A stretch of DNA of 64,000 bases from Bowmanella denitrificans. GTDB taxonomy: Bacteria > Pseudomonadota > Gammaproteobacteria > Enterobacterales > Alteromonadaceae. The notes under the pieces were generated by a model. It had not been told where the DNA came from. It worked only from the letters and a program-made list of their open reading frames with translations, and ran no database searches. Each line of letters opens with the position of its first letter. Positions within the stretch are counted from its first letter, which is position 1. Below are positions 1 to 7,049 of this stretch, in pieces. The position numbers and the translations under genes are program-made. The DNA lies in assembly GCF_039522935.1 (NCBI RefSeq), contig NZ_BAAAEI010000017.1, positions 1 through 64,000 of the forward strand, read 5' to 3'.

Positions 1-166
1 ATGCGGGGCTGCCACCAGTGAAAGCAGAACAACCTAAACTGGTGTCTGGAAATACTTGACCACTACAGGCCTGGATCTGGGCTTCAAGCCCTATCTGTTG
101 TGCAGCCGTTTGTGGCAGGCCGAAAACGCCAAAAAGTAGTCCAGCAAAATATGTCATTAATTTCAT
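1..166 (-). CDS. Secreted protein, N-terminal part only
   Basis: The first 55 codons of a minus-strand gene run off the left edge of the window. The start codon is ATG at 166. Residues 1-23 have a Lys near the N-terminus, a hydrophobic core with FAGLLFGVFGL, and an Ala-rich end before QQ, which reads as a Sec signal peptide. The visible mature part has two cysteines. Too little is present to assign a family. The export prediction rests only on the N-terminal composition. Confidence 0.55.
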   Translation of the reverse strand, partial: MKLMTYFAGLLFGVFGLPQTAAQQIGLEAQIQACSGQVFPDTSLGCSAFTGGSPA

Positions 167-239
167 TGTATTGATGTTCTTATGCTTGCTATTGCCAGAG
201 TATTGTCAGTTGTTTAAGCAAGTCATTGCAGACAGCAGC

Positions 240-920
240 CTAAATCTGATAATTGCTCTTCACCTCACACACTTGACGGCAATCGACTGATAAATTCAAC
301 GTTAGACGGTCAGGGGGCAGCCGACGGCCTATCCTGAGCGGTATATCGCGGTTTGTCCAGCGAACAGCCGTGGTTGACAGGCAAGAGCAAAGCAACAATG
401 GCTGTATTTGCTGGTCACTAATTACAGCCAGATCAAGGGAACAGAGGTTTTCATCTCTGACCCAAGCGGTGCGGGTGAGTGAGCTTTTTAGTAGGGTCAT
501 AGAAGGGCAGGGGTTATAGCCTTGCTGTTTGGCCTGATTGTCCCACAAATTATTTAGATAGCTTCTGCTAATTAGTAACCCCATCAAGCAAATTAGTAAG
601 GCATAGCCGCAATAGCTGGTCAGCTTATCTGGTTTCTTGGGATCGTGTTTATTAGTTAGGCGCAAATAGACCTGATTGGCAAAGGCAATCGACAATACCA
701 GTAAGCCCAGTCCCGCTGCGGGTAATGCGCTACCCAGATAATTCAGTACTATCAGTGGCTGGTCGCTGTGGATGTTGTTGTTTTGCTCAAGCCTAAATTC
801 CTGAAACAAATAGATGGAAGATAAGGCTGTGATCAACAAGGCCAACGACATAAAGGCGGACAAAAAGATGACCTTTTTGTGGACGGTGTTATTCCTTCCT
901 ATGGCGAATCTCGTTTGCAT
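240..920 (-). CDS. Membrane protein of unknown function (226 aa)
   Basis: I do not recognise the family. From ATG at 920 the protein has about three membrane segments (near residues 20-40, 60-85 and 105-120), then a ~100-residue soluble C-terminal part with several cysteines. The reading frame stays open upstream to 989, but the 920 start gives a short overlap (32 nt) with the preceding minus-strand gene, which fits translational coupling. It is the last of three small genes in the same direction beside an IS21 element and a T6SS effector remnant. An immunity or accessory role is possible but is inference from context only. Confidence 0.5.
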   Translation of the reverse strand: MQTRFAIGRNNTVHKKVIFLSAFMSLALLITALSSIYLFQEFRLEQNNNIHSDQPLIVLNYLGSALPAAGLGLLVLSIAFANQVYLRLTNKHDPKKPDKLTSYCGYALLICLMGLLISRSYLNNLWDNQAKQQGYNPCPSMTLLKSSLTRTAWVRDENLCSLDLAVISDQQIQPLLLCSCLSTTAVRWTNRDIPLRIGRRLPPDRLTLNLSVDCRQVCEVKSNYQI

Positions 921-1284
921 AGAGATAAATGCAGCGGCAAATAAGTGCAACGATGACGATTGTACCGCCGAGGAGAAAGGCTCTTTCATCGCTGGAAATG
1001 CTCGTGTCTGTGTAAAGCCCGTAGCACTCCGTTACAAGAATCACTAAAGACAGCCCTATGACTGCATACCAAAAGCGGTAATTTAGGAAGTACCTGCGCC
1101 ATGCATAACCGAAACTGGCGAGAACATAGAGGCAGGCCAGGGCGAGCAAAATCAGCCACTCCAGAAAATGACCAATGCCAACGCTCTGATCCCATCCCTG
1201 AATTACTGAGCCTATTGCGGCGAGCAGGTATGCAAGTGTAATAACAAAGAACATTTTCCAACCAATACGATGTGTCATAGCCAT
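889..1284 (-). CDS. Small four-helix membrane protein (131 aa)
   Basis: The family is not recognised. The sequence has four clear hydrophobic segments, near residues 12-32, 38-60, 70-92 and 103-125, and a short charged tail. It starts five bases after the stop of the gene upstream and overlaps the gene downstream, so the three probably form one transcript. Small polytopic membrane proteins next to effector genes are often immunity proteins, but nothing in this sequence proves that. Confidence 0.55.
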   Translation of the reverse strand: MAMTHRIGWKMFFVITLAYLLAAIGSVIQGWDQSVGIGHFLEWLILLALACLYVLASFGYAWRRYFLNYRFWYAVIGLSLVILVTECYGLYTDTSISSDERAFLLGGTIVIVALICRCIYLYANEIRHRKE

Positions 1285-1289
1285 ACCTG

Positions 1290-1577
1290 CTAATGCCAGT
1301 GCCCATATGGTATGGCATTTGGGTCTTCTGGAAGCTTTTTCCAGCCATCCGGGTCAAGAACATAGAACTTTTCGAAGTTTTGCCTTTGGGCACCGACTGT
1401 TGGCAGCCCTGCAAGAATATTCATTAAACCTATGGCTTCGGCTGAACTTCTTCCTTTTGCGGAAATTACAAATTTAAGGGACGGTAGTAGGTTTAAGTAA
1501 ATCTTATTTGCCCGGGCTTTATCAGAAAAGACCGAATAAACGAAGCTTAAGGGCTGGCTTAAAATACTGGCAGGCAT
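1290..1577 (-). CDS. Hypothetical protein (95 aa)
   Basis: The family is not recognised. I place the start at ATG 1577 because the stop codon of an upstream truncated frame (1579-1581) sits next to it, the usual coupled arrangement in operons. The frame is open a little further upstream but only through a non-ATG start. The protein has a mixed N-terminal half and ends in an aromatic and histidine-rich tail (YVLDPDGWKK, then YGHWH). Two small membrane-protein genes follow in the same direction. Confidence 0.45.
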   Translation of the reverse strand: MPASILSQPLSFVYSVFSDKARANKIYLNLLPSLKFVISAKGRSSAEAIGLMNILAGLPTVGAQRQNFEKFYVLDPDGWKKLPEDPNAIPYGHWH

Positions 1578-1578
1578 A

Positions 1579-1678
1579 TCAGACTCCATCCAATTTACTG
1601 TTCCATACATTGATAAGCTTAAGAGCAATTTTCGCTATTTCAAGTCCCTTTATGATAGTAAGGCGCCAATCCAGATAA
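1579..1678 (-). pseudogene. 3' remnant of a gene cut by the IS21 element
   Basis: An open minus-strand frame runs from the left edge of the IS21 element to a TGA at 1579-1581. It encodes about 33 residues with a helical, Lys/Leu/Ile-rich composition (GLEIAKIALKLINVWNSK). Its stop lies one base from the ATG of the next gene, as expected for the end of a real coupled gene. The 5' part is not found across the element: the frame continues for only about 13 codons there before a stop. The identity of the original gene is unknown. Confidence 0.35.
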
Positions 1679-1683
1679 GTTGC

Positions 1684-3547
1684 TGCGTATTTCGGTGATT
1701 CCGATCAGCGATTCCGGAGTTATCCGATCACCTGTTAGCCGTTCTTTTTCATAACTGTTTTTTTACGCTAAGTGATCGGATTGGTCTAGTTTTCTCATCG
1801 ACTCTCCTGTTAATTCAATTCGGTGACTGTTGTGTAATAACCGGTCTAATAGCGCGTCAGCGATGGTTGGGCTCGGAATGAGCTTGTACCACTCACTGGT
1901 CGGTATCTGGCTGGCAATGATGGTGCTGGATTGCTGGTAGCGTATTTCCATGACATCCAGCAAGTCGTTAGCCTGGCGTGCCGTTAATGCCTCCATACCC
2001 CAGTCGTCCAGAATGAGCAGTTTGCGCTTAGCCAGGGTGCTCAGTTGCTGGCGGTATGAGCCGTCGGCGTGGCCGATATGCAGCTCGTCCAGTAGCTCAC
2101 CGAGCCGGTAGTAACGTACGCTGTGATGCTGATCACAAGCTTGTGTGGCCAGCGCACAGGCAAGATAGGTTTTACCGCAGCCGGTTGCTCCACCCTGGTA
2201 GTACACGCAGATGATGTGTGCGGTGGCTTCTACCGTAACCGTATGGCTCACCAGACTATGCGGGACGGAGTACGCATGTTTTGCGTACAGCACATGATAG
2301 TCAGGCCCGACACGGGCTTGTTTGCTGTCGATATACTCGTAGGGATAGGCCGGTAAGGGCATCAGTGCTGGCTTATCAAACCGGGTATAGAGTTCATAAC
2401 GAGAGCCAGGATGCACCCGTTGCTGACGGTGATTAAGAGCATGTAACAGTTCACGGATCCGCTGATTTAAACTGCTGAGCGTGTAAAAGTGTTCATGGCG
2501 TAAACGCATGAGGATCCAGCGCTCAACAATCAAGACCGCGTTTTCAGCCTTGGATTTATCCTTGGGTTTATATGGCCTCGCGGGCATGACGGCGGCGCCA
2601 TAATGACGTGCCATGCGCGCATAGTTCTCATTGATAACAGGCATGTAACGATGGGTCTTGGTTACCGCTGAACGCAGATTATCAGGCACCAGCAAACGCG
2701 GAATACCGCCAAAGAACTGGAAGGCACGGGTATGCGCCATAATCCAGTCTTCAAGCTGCTGAGAGCGCCCGGCTTCAACATAGGTGTAATTTGAGGCCCC
2801 CAAGGTGGCAACGAAGATCTGCGCACAATAGCGAACTTCGCCGGTATCAGGGTTGAGAATGGGCACTGATGGGCCGCAGTAATCAATAAATAGCTTGTCA
2901 CCGGCAATATGAAGCTGCCGCATGCTACGTTTCAGGTTTTTTACCCAAGCCTGATAATGCTCACAATACTGCGTGTAGCCATAAGCTGTGGCGGTATCTT
3001 TATCACGATATTCCTGCCATAACAGCAGCTTGGTCATGCCTTTACGTTTTAGCTCCTGATGCATCAAAACATAATCAGGCTGGCGTTTGTGCCTGGACGT
3101 GTTTTTGCCTTTATAGACCACTTTTTCCAGCTCAGTATCACTGGTGTCATCGGGCAGCGGCCAGCTTAAACCGCTGGTGGCAAAGCGCGACAGAATTTCG
3201 CTGACAGTGGCCGGGCCAACAGCACAGCACTTACTGATGTCTCTTAAGCTGAGCCCAGCATCAAAACGAAGCCTCAGAATGTCTTTAATCTTGCTCATGT
3301 CTGTTCTCTTTCTAGCCATGGTCAGCTTGTTCCTAATTGCATTAAAGTTAGGAAGAGCTTACCAATTGATTTGGTTAGAAAAAGAACGGCATTTCGGCAT
3401 TCCGATCAGCGATTCCGGCAAACCGAACAGCGATTTCGGAAAATGGCTAAAAGTGATCGGATAAAACCGAAACAGGTGATCGGATTAAACCGAAATGGGT
3501 GTTCGGATTGGACCGAAATGAGTGTTCGGATTCATCCGAAACATGCA
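1684..3547 (-). mobile_element. IS21-family insertion sequence, internally deleted
   Basis: The ends are imperfect inverted repeats beginning TGCGTATTTCGG on the left and, read inward on the other strand, TGCATGTTTCGG on the right. Each is followed by further copies of a TTCCG/ATCCGA-type motif, the multiple terminal repeats typical of IS21. The 5-bp direct repeat GTTGC flanks the element at 1679-1683 and 3548-3552, a target duplication of the size known for this family. At 1864 bp the element is about 0.6 kb shorter than usual, matching the loss of the istA/istB junction seen in its single ORF. The intact duplication suggests no later rearrangement at the ends. Confidence 0.85.
1763..3319 (-). 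CDS. IstA-IstB fusion protein of an IS21 element
   Basis: Residues 1-375 are an IS21 transposase IstA: an N-terminal helix-turn-helix (about 10-45) and an RNase H-fold core with a DDE set at D146 (FIDYCGP), D213 (VPDNL) and E259 (KSKAEN). From about residue 376 the sequence becomes the helper ATPase IstB, starting at its Walker A (GATGCGKT, 377-384), with Walker B at LLILDDWG (435-441). IstA is normally ~500 residues and IstB ~250 and they are separate genes. Here both are in one 518-codon frame, lacking the IstA C-terminus and the IstB N-terminal domain. The catalytic residues are present, but the element has probably lost normal transposition because both partners are truncated. Confidence 0.85.
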   Translation of the reverse strand: MARKRTDMSKIKDILRLRFDAGLSLRDISKCCAVGPATVSEILSRFATSGLSWPLPDDTSDTELEKVVYKGKNTSRHKRQPDYVLMHQELKRKGMTKLLLWQEYRDKDTATAYGYTQYCEHYQAWVKNLKRSMRQLHIAGDKLFIDYCGPSVPILNPDTGEVRYCAQIFVATLGASNYTYVEAGRSQQLEDWIMAHTRAFQFFGGIPRLLVPDNLRSAVTKTHRYMPVINENYARMARHYGAAVMPARPYKPKDKSKAENAVLIVERWILMRLRHEHFYTLSSLNQRIRELLHALNHRQQRVHPGSRYELYTRFDKPALMPLPAYPYEYIDSKQARVGPDYHVLYAKHAYSVPHSLVSHTVTVEATAHIICVYYQGGATGCGKTYLACALATQACDQHHSVRYYRLGELLDELHIGHADGSYRQQLSTLAKRKLLILDDWGMEALTARQANDLLDVMEIRYQQSSTIIASQIPTSEWYKLIPSPTIADALLDRLLHNSHRIELTGESMRKLDQSDHLA

Positions 3548-3577
3548 GTTGCAATTACGGGGCAGGCTGAAGAGTGA

Positions 3578-3757
3578 ACAGATGTTAGCTATCAAGCAAC
3601 TTCTGACTTCAAAGACCATACAGGAATACTCCTTTTTGATGTTGAACAATGGACAGACGCTACAGGTCATGCCACCGTTTGGTCTGGTACATATTGTTCA
3701 GACAAGTGTTATTTCCCACTATCGAAGAGAGCACAAATATGGGTGTTAAAGGACTAA
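3578..3757 (+). pseudogene. C-terminal remnant of a Tae4-type T6SS amidase effector
   Basis: An open frame of 59 residues after an in-frame TGA (3575-3577) matches the C-terminal third of Tae4 peptidoglycan amidases: a strand GILLFDV, then W-TDATGHATVWSG with the catalytic His, then a disulphide-type C-SDK-CYF motif, and a terminal IWVLKD. The N-terminal half with the catalytic Cys is absent; upstream is the IS21 element. Tae4 effectors cleave the peptide stems of peptidoglycan after T6SS delivery. The frame ends 19 bases inside the immunity gene, the usual effector/immunity overlap. The assignment rests on motif recall, not on a search. Confidence 0.7.
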
Positions 3758-4098
3758 TCTCAGGAAGTGTATTGCTGCTATGTACAGGCTGTTCCATTCA
3801 AGGTGGTAAAGTTGAACCGGAATACGAATTTACACTGTTCAAGCATTATGCGCTCACTTCCTGTATTGCTCAGGGATATAGTTCCGGCGATGTTTATACA
3901 GATTCTGTGGCGGCCCTGAATGGTTACAGAGAACGATCCAGCTTACCATTGGAGGCATTTCAACAGCTAAACCTGTCTATTCAACGTTGGCTGCAAAAGC
4001 CCTATAGAGATAGCTCTGGTGAAAAAACAGAAATTGCCGCTTGTGCAGATTTTGTTGAATCCAATGAACTGAAAGAGCTGTTCAAACGCTATAAATAG
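3739..4098 (+). CDS. Tai4-type T6SS amidase immunity protein
   Basis: This 119-residue protein has a signal sequence ending near CTGC (residues 15-18), a possible but atypical lipobox, so it is periplasmic or membrane-anchored. The mature part carries the Tai4 pattern: LFKHYALTSCIAQGY, a central AALNGY, SLPLEAF, and a late C-DF motif with a conserved cysteine. Tai4 binds Tae4 in the periplasm and blocks its amidase site. The start at 3739 overlaps the effector remnant by 19 bp. Immunity genes often outlive their effectors as protection against neighbours, which fits an intact gene beside a broken effector. Confidence 0.75.
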   Translation: MGVKGLISGSVLLLCTGCSIQGGKVEPEYEFTLFKHYALTSCIAQGYSSGDVYTDSVAALNGYRERSSLPLEAFQQLNLSIQRWLQKPYRDSSGEKTEIAACADFVESNELKELFKRYK

Positions 4099-4377
4099 TT
4101 CAGTAATGGCGCATCGGCCACAAGTGATCTGTCCCAACACTTTTGGACACCTTTAAAGTGAGTAAAATCGCTTAACGAGGTGAATAATGTCGGATCAAAG
4201 GGTCATAGATCTTGAACCCATAGCTAAAACTTCGTTCTGAATACTGGAAGTCTCGAGCTTGCAGTCAGCACTGAGTTAATACTTCGCTTTTGCTGCAAAT
4301 AAGCTGATTTTTGGTCTGGCTGCAACTTATACGTCCACAGCAGACTGACTGAATGTTAAGCATGATCCATTTGTTTA
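4099..4377. other. Intergenic stretch with a possible IS end remnant
   Basis: No gene is supported here. Around 4131-4160 the bases resemble the terminal repeat of some IS3-family elements (CTGTCCCAACACTTTTGGAC), followed by a ribosome-site-like AACGAGG and an ATG at 4188 whose frame closes after about 17 codons. This would be a left-end relic of an element that has otherwise gone. No matching right end was found. The rest holds nothing I can identify. Confidence 0.25.
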
Positions 4378-4436
4378 GTGACGCTATAATGTCAGTAGCT
4401 GTGAATTAATTTGGTTAAATGACATAATGGTGTCAC
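4378..4436 (+). promoter_or_regulatory. hipBA promoter with inverted-repeat operator
   Basis: Two 17-bp arms match as an inverted repeat at 14 of 17 positions: GTGACGCTATAATGTCA (4378-4394) and TGACATAATGGTGTCAC (4420-4436), separated by 25 bp. The left arm contains a perfect -10 hexamer TATAAT (4385-4390), and the right arm covers the hipB start codon. This geometry lets a HipB dimer pair occlude the promoter, as in other HipBA autoregulated modules. I see no convincing -35 hexamer. That this is the operator is inferred from position and symmetry. Confidence 0.65.
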
Positions 4437-4735
4437 TTATTTCGCCATCAAAAGCCCAAAAGAAGCTTGCGGAGAATGCCAGGGCGAAGCGTCTGCAAAT
4501 GGCGCTCACCCAGGAGGGGCTGGCGAATCGTTCTGGTGTGCCTGTTCGAACGTTGCGTAAGTTCGAACAGGAAGGGGCTATCTCGCTGGCCTCATTTCTC
4601 AAACTTTATATGGTGCTCGGGGGCCTGGATGACATCATTGCCGCCAGCGCACCTAAACAAACGGCGTTTGCATCGATTGATGAAGTGCTGAGTGCGCCCA
4701 GCACGCCAAAGCGTAAGCGCGGGACGCGCAAATGA
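4427..4735 (+). CDS. hipB: HipB-like antitoxin, XRE family DNA-binding protein
   Basis: This 102-residue protein has a Cro/XRE helix-turn-helix at about residues 19-70 (ARAKRLQMALTQEGLANRSG, then VPVRTLRKFEQEG) and a basic tail. It is the antitoxin and repressor of a HipBA pair: it binds the kinase HipA and represses the operon. Its last four bases overlap the hipA start (ATGA), so the two are translationally coupled. The inverted repeat upstream is the likely binding site. The symbol is used for the family role; it is not necessarily an orthologue of E. coli hipB. Confidence 0.8.
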   Translation: MVSLISPSKAQKKLAENARAKRLQMALTQEGLANRSGVPVRTLRKFEQEGAISLASFLKLYMVLGGLDDIIAASAPKQTAFASIDEVLSAPSTPKRKRGTRK

Positions 4736-5958
4736 ACACAATACCGTCAGTGAATGAAATTAAGGTTGGCCTGGATTTTGGCACTAAGCGTATTGCTGTA
4801 GGTCGCCTGGCGGTGCGCGAAGGTAAAATTTATTTCGAATATGCCCGCAGTTTTCTCGAACATAACCTGGAAATTTCGCCGTTCAGACTGCCTTTGCAAC
4901 CGGGCTTGCAGAGTTTTGATAACCGCTTATTCGAAGGCTTGCCAGGTGCCTTTAATGACAGTTTACCCGATGGCTGGGGCCGATTGTTATTCGACCGTTT
5001 TGCGCGTACTCAGGGCATTTTGCCTGCCAGTATCACGCCGCTCGACAGACTGGCCCATATTGGCTCGAATGGGCTGGGTGCGCTTATTTATAAACCTGAC
5101 TTTAGCCTGGGCCAACAAAACCACAGTATCAGCTTAGATAAATTGGCCTCACAAGCGCAGGATATTCTCAATGGCCAAAGCAGTGATGTCTTGCAGGAAC
5201 TGATTGCGTTAAATGGTTCCTCTGCTGGTGCGCGCCCCAAAGCCCTCGTGGGGGTTAACGCGCAGCGCGAAGGTATTATTTATGGTGCGAACACACTACC
5301 TGCAGACCATACGCCATGGATAGTGAAATTCCCAAATACTCAAGATGGCATTGATGCCGGTGCCATTGAATATGTTTACGCCCTTCTCGCTAAGGATGCA
5401 GGCATAGATATGCCGGATGTTCATCTTTTTCCTGCGCAAAATGGCCCGGGATACTTTGCGATTAAGCGTTTTGATTGTGTTGGCTCACAGCGTTTTCATA
5501 TGCATACCGCATGTGGATTACTGCACTCAGATTTTAGAACGCCAGCTTTGGACTACGAAGACCTCTTAACCTTGACGGGCATGCTGACCCGTGATGTGCG
5601 TGAGGTCGAAAAAATGTTCCGGCTAGCCGTATTCAACGTGCTGACCCATAACCGGGATGACCATGCCAAAAACTTTAGTTTTTTGATGGCGGAAGATGGA
5701 CAGTGGACATTGTCCCCTGCCTACGACTTAACCTTTTCCTCTGGTTCTGGCGGCGAACAAAGCACCACGGTGATGGGAGAAGGCAGAGCGCCTGGCGTTG
5801 AGCATTTACTTAAGCTCGCCAAAGTGGCCAATATCAAAAAGCCAAGGGCTGAAGACATCATACAAAGCGTTCAATCCAGCCTGACAGGCTGGCCTACACT
5901 GGCAAAACAATATGGCGTAAGCCGTGCGAATATTGCGCTAATCAGCAAAAAACTTTAG
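4732..5958 (+). CDS. hipA: HipA-family serine/threonine kinase toxin
   Basis: This 408-residue protein has the HipA architecture: an N-terminal couple_hipA region (about 10-120, with LPGAFNDSLPDGWGR), then a kinase core. Visible motifs are NGSSAGARPK (161-170), the Ser-rich loop equivalent to the autophosphorylation loop; WIVKFP (196-201); the catalytic loop NRDDHAKN (307-314); and the metal-binding SPAYD (328-332). HipA kinases phosphorylate aminoacyl-tRNA synthetases or other targets and arrest growth. All key residues appear intact, so an active toxin is likely. It overlaps hipB by 4 bp. Confidence 0.88.
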   Translation: MNTIPSVNEIKVGLDFGTKRIAVGRLAVREGKIYFEYARSFLEHNLEISPFRLPLQPGLQSFDNRLFEGLPGAFNDSLPDGWGRLLFDRFARTQGILPASITPLDRLAHIGSNGLGALIYKPDFSLGQQNHSISLDKLASQAQDILNGQSSDVLQELIALNGSSAGARPKALVGVNAQREGIIYGANTLPADHTPWIVKFPNTQDGIDAGAIEYVYALLAKDAGIDMPDVHLFPAQNGPGYFAIKRFDCVGSQRFHMHTACGLLHSDFRTPALDYEDLLTLTGMLTRDVREVEKMFRLAVFNVLTHNRDDHAKNFSFLMAEDGQWTLSPAYDLTFSSGSGGEQSTTVMGEGRAPGVEHLLKLAKVANIKKPRAEDIIQSVQSSLTGWPTLAKQYGVSRANIALISKKL

Positions 5959-6132
5959 CCGCTGCCACAAGTGATGCAGATGCCTTTTTGGAAAAACCTG
6001 TGTCTGCAAATCATCCAGCCGTATTCCAGCACTCATTGTTGATCCTATCGTTGTTGATAGTATTCGTTATGAGCAGGTAGTGGCTAAGCCGACTTTCAGA
6101 TACCAGGCAAAGCCGCTGCCAAAAGCTAAAAG

Positions 6133-6777
6133 CTAAAAGCCGGATGGGTAACCCTGATAGACTGCGGCATTTGCCATTAAACCCCGGTATTCGGCCTGGC
6201 CAATGCCATGCGATGCAGGGGAGTGAGTGGCAACAGGTGAAGCCGAACGGTTTTCACTGATAACATGGTGAATTTTGTGATTCTGCTTATCCGGGCCTGA
6301 CACGGCATGCGAAGCCCGGTATGTTCCCTTATTAGATGTGTCACTTATGGCCTTTTGCCACTGAGTTTCATTCAGCCAGGTCCAGTAACTCTTGTTGTTA
6401 ACCTGCCTGCTTAGGCTGAAATTGATGTCGGTTCTGTCAGTCTGGCCTTCTTCCACCAGTTTACCTGCCTCTGCCAGGCTTAAACCGCCGTAGCGAACCA
6501 GATAAACAATCAGCGCAAATGAGGTTCTGCTGTTGCCGTTATGACAATGCACCGTCGCCACTTTGCTCTTGCTCAGCTCTTCATGCAGAATGTCTGCCGC
6601 GGCGATAAAACAAGGAATGCATTTTTGCGCGGTATCGTCCATACCATGCGGCATTGGCCGCATATCAATTCTGTTGTTTATTTGAGTTCTGCCATGATGG
6701 CTGCCAAAGGCAATACATCTGCCATCATCATGCTTTAACTCGCCGCCTCTGTCTTTGATCGTGATTGTCCAGCCCAT
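6133..6777 (-). CDS. Dual-specificity/tyrosine phosphatase-like protein
   Basis: The protein (214 residues from ATG 6777, preceded by AAGGAAGG) contains the cysteine-phosphatase signature HCX5R(T): VHCHNGNSRT with Cys78 and Arg84, after helix-rich sequence ILHEELSKSKVAT. The ~95 residues after the domain are polar and low in structure. No signal peptide is seen at this start, so it is probably cytoplasmic. An alternative start 25 codons upstream has no clear ribosome site. The gene converges on hipA. It could remove phosphates from proteins modified by the kinase, but that link is only positional. Confidence 0.65.
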   Translation of the reverse strand: MGWTITIKDRGGELKHDDGRCIAFGSHHGRTQINNRIDMRPMPHGMDDTAQKCIPCFIAAADILHEELSKSKVATVHCHNGNSRTSFALIVYLVRYGGLSLAEAGKLVEEGQTDRTDINFSLSRQVNNKSYWTWLNETQWQKAISDTSNKGTYRASHAVSGPDKQNHKIHHVISENRSASPVATHSPASHGIGQAEYRGLMANAAVYQGYPSGF

Positions 6778-7049
6778 ATTGCCTTCCTTGTCGGATGATA
6801 TGTATCTGTGCGTGGTGTTATTTAGTAAAGTTGAGTTTGTGGGGTTTCGCACAGATTCTTGAGTTTATTTTGCTTTTAGCTCGACCAATGCAAGTTAATC
6901 GTGGCGGGGCTATAAATCAGGAGCGCCAGAGGTGCAATCAGATTGCTCACCTGCCTGATGTTAAAGGCGACGGTGTTATCTTTGATATTGCGGCTTGGGC
7001 CGATTTTCAGGCGACGATGGTATGTATAGTTTACTGCTGGCTTAGTGGG

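Noticed and set aside
3522..3749. A 75-codon plus-strand frame over the Tae4 remnant.
   Set aside because: It lies in a different frame from the Tae4 motifs and starts inside the IS end; a shadow.
4131..4240. IS3-like left end and start of a transposase.
   Set aside because: Only about 30 bases resemble a terminal repeat, the following frame closes after 17 codons and no right end is seen. Kept only as a low-confidence note.
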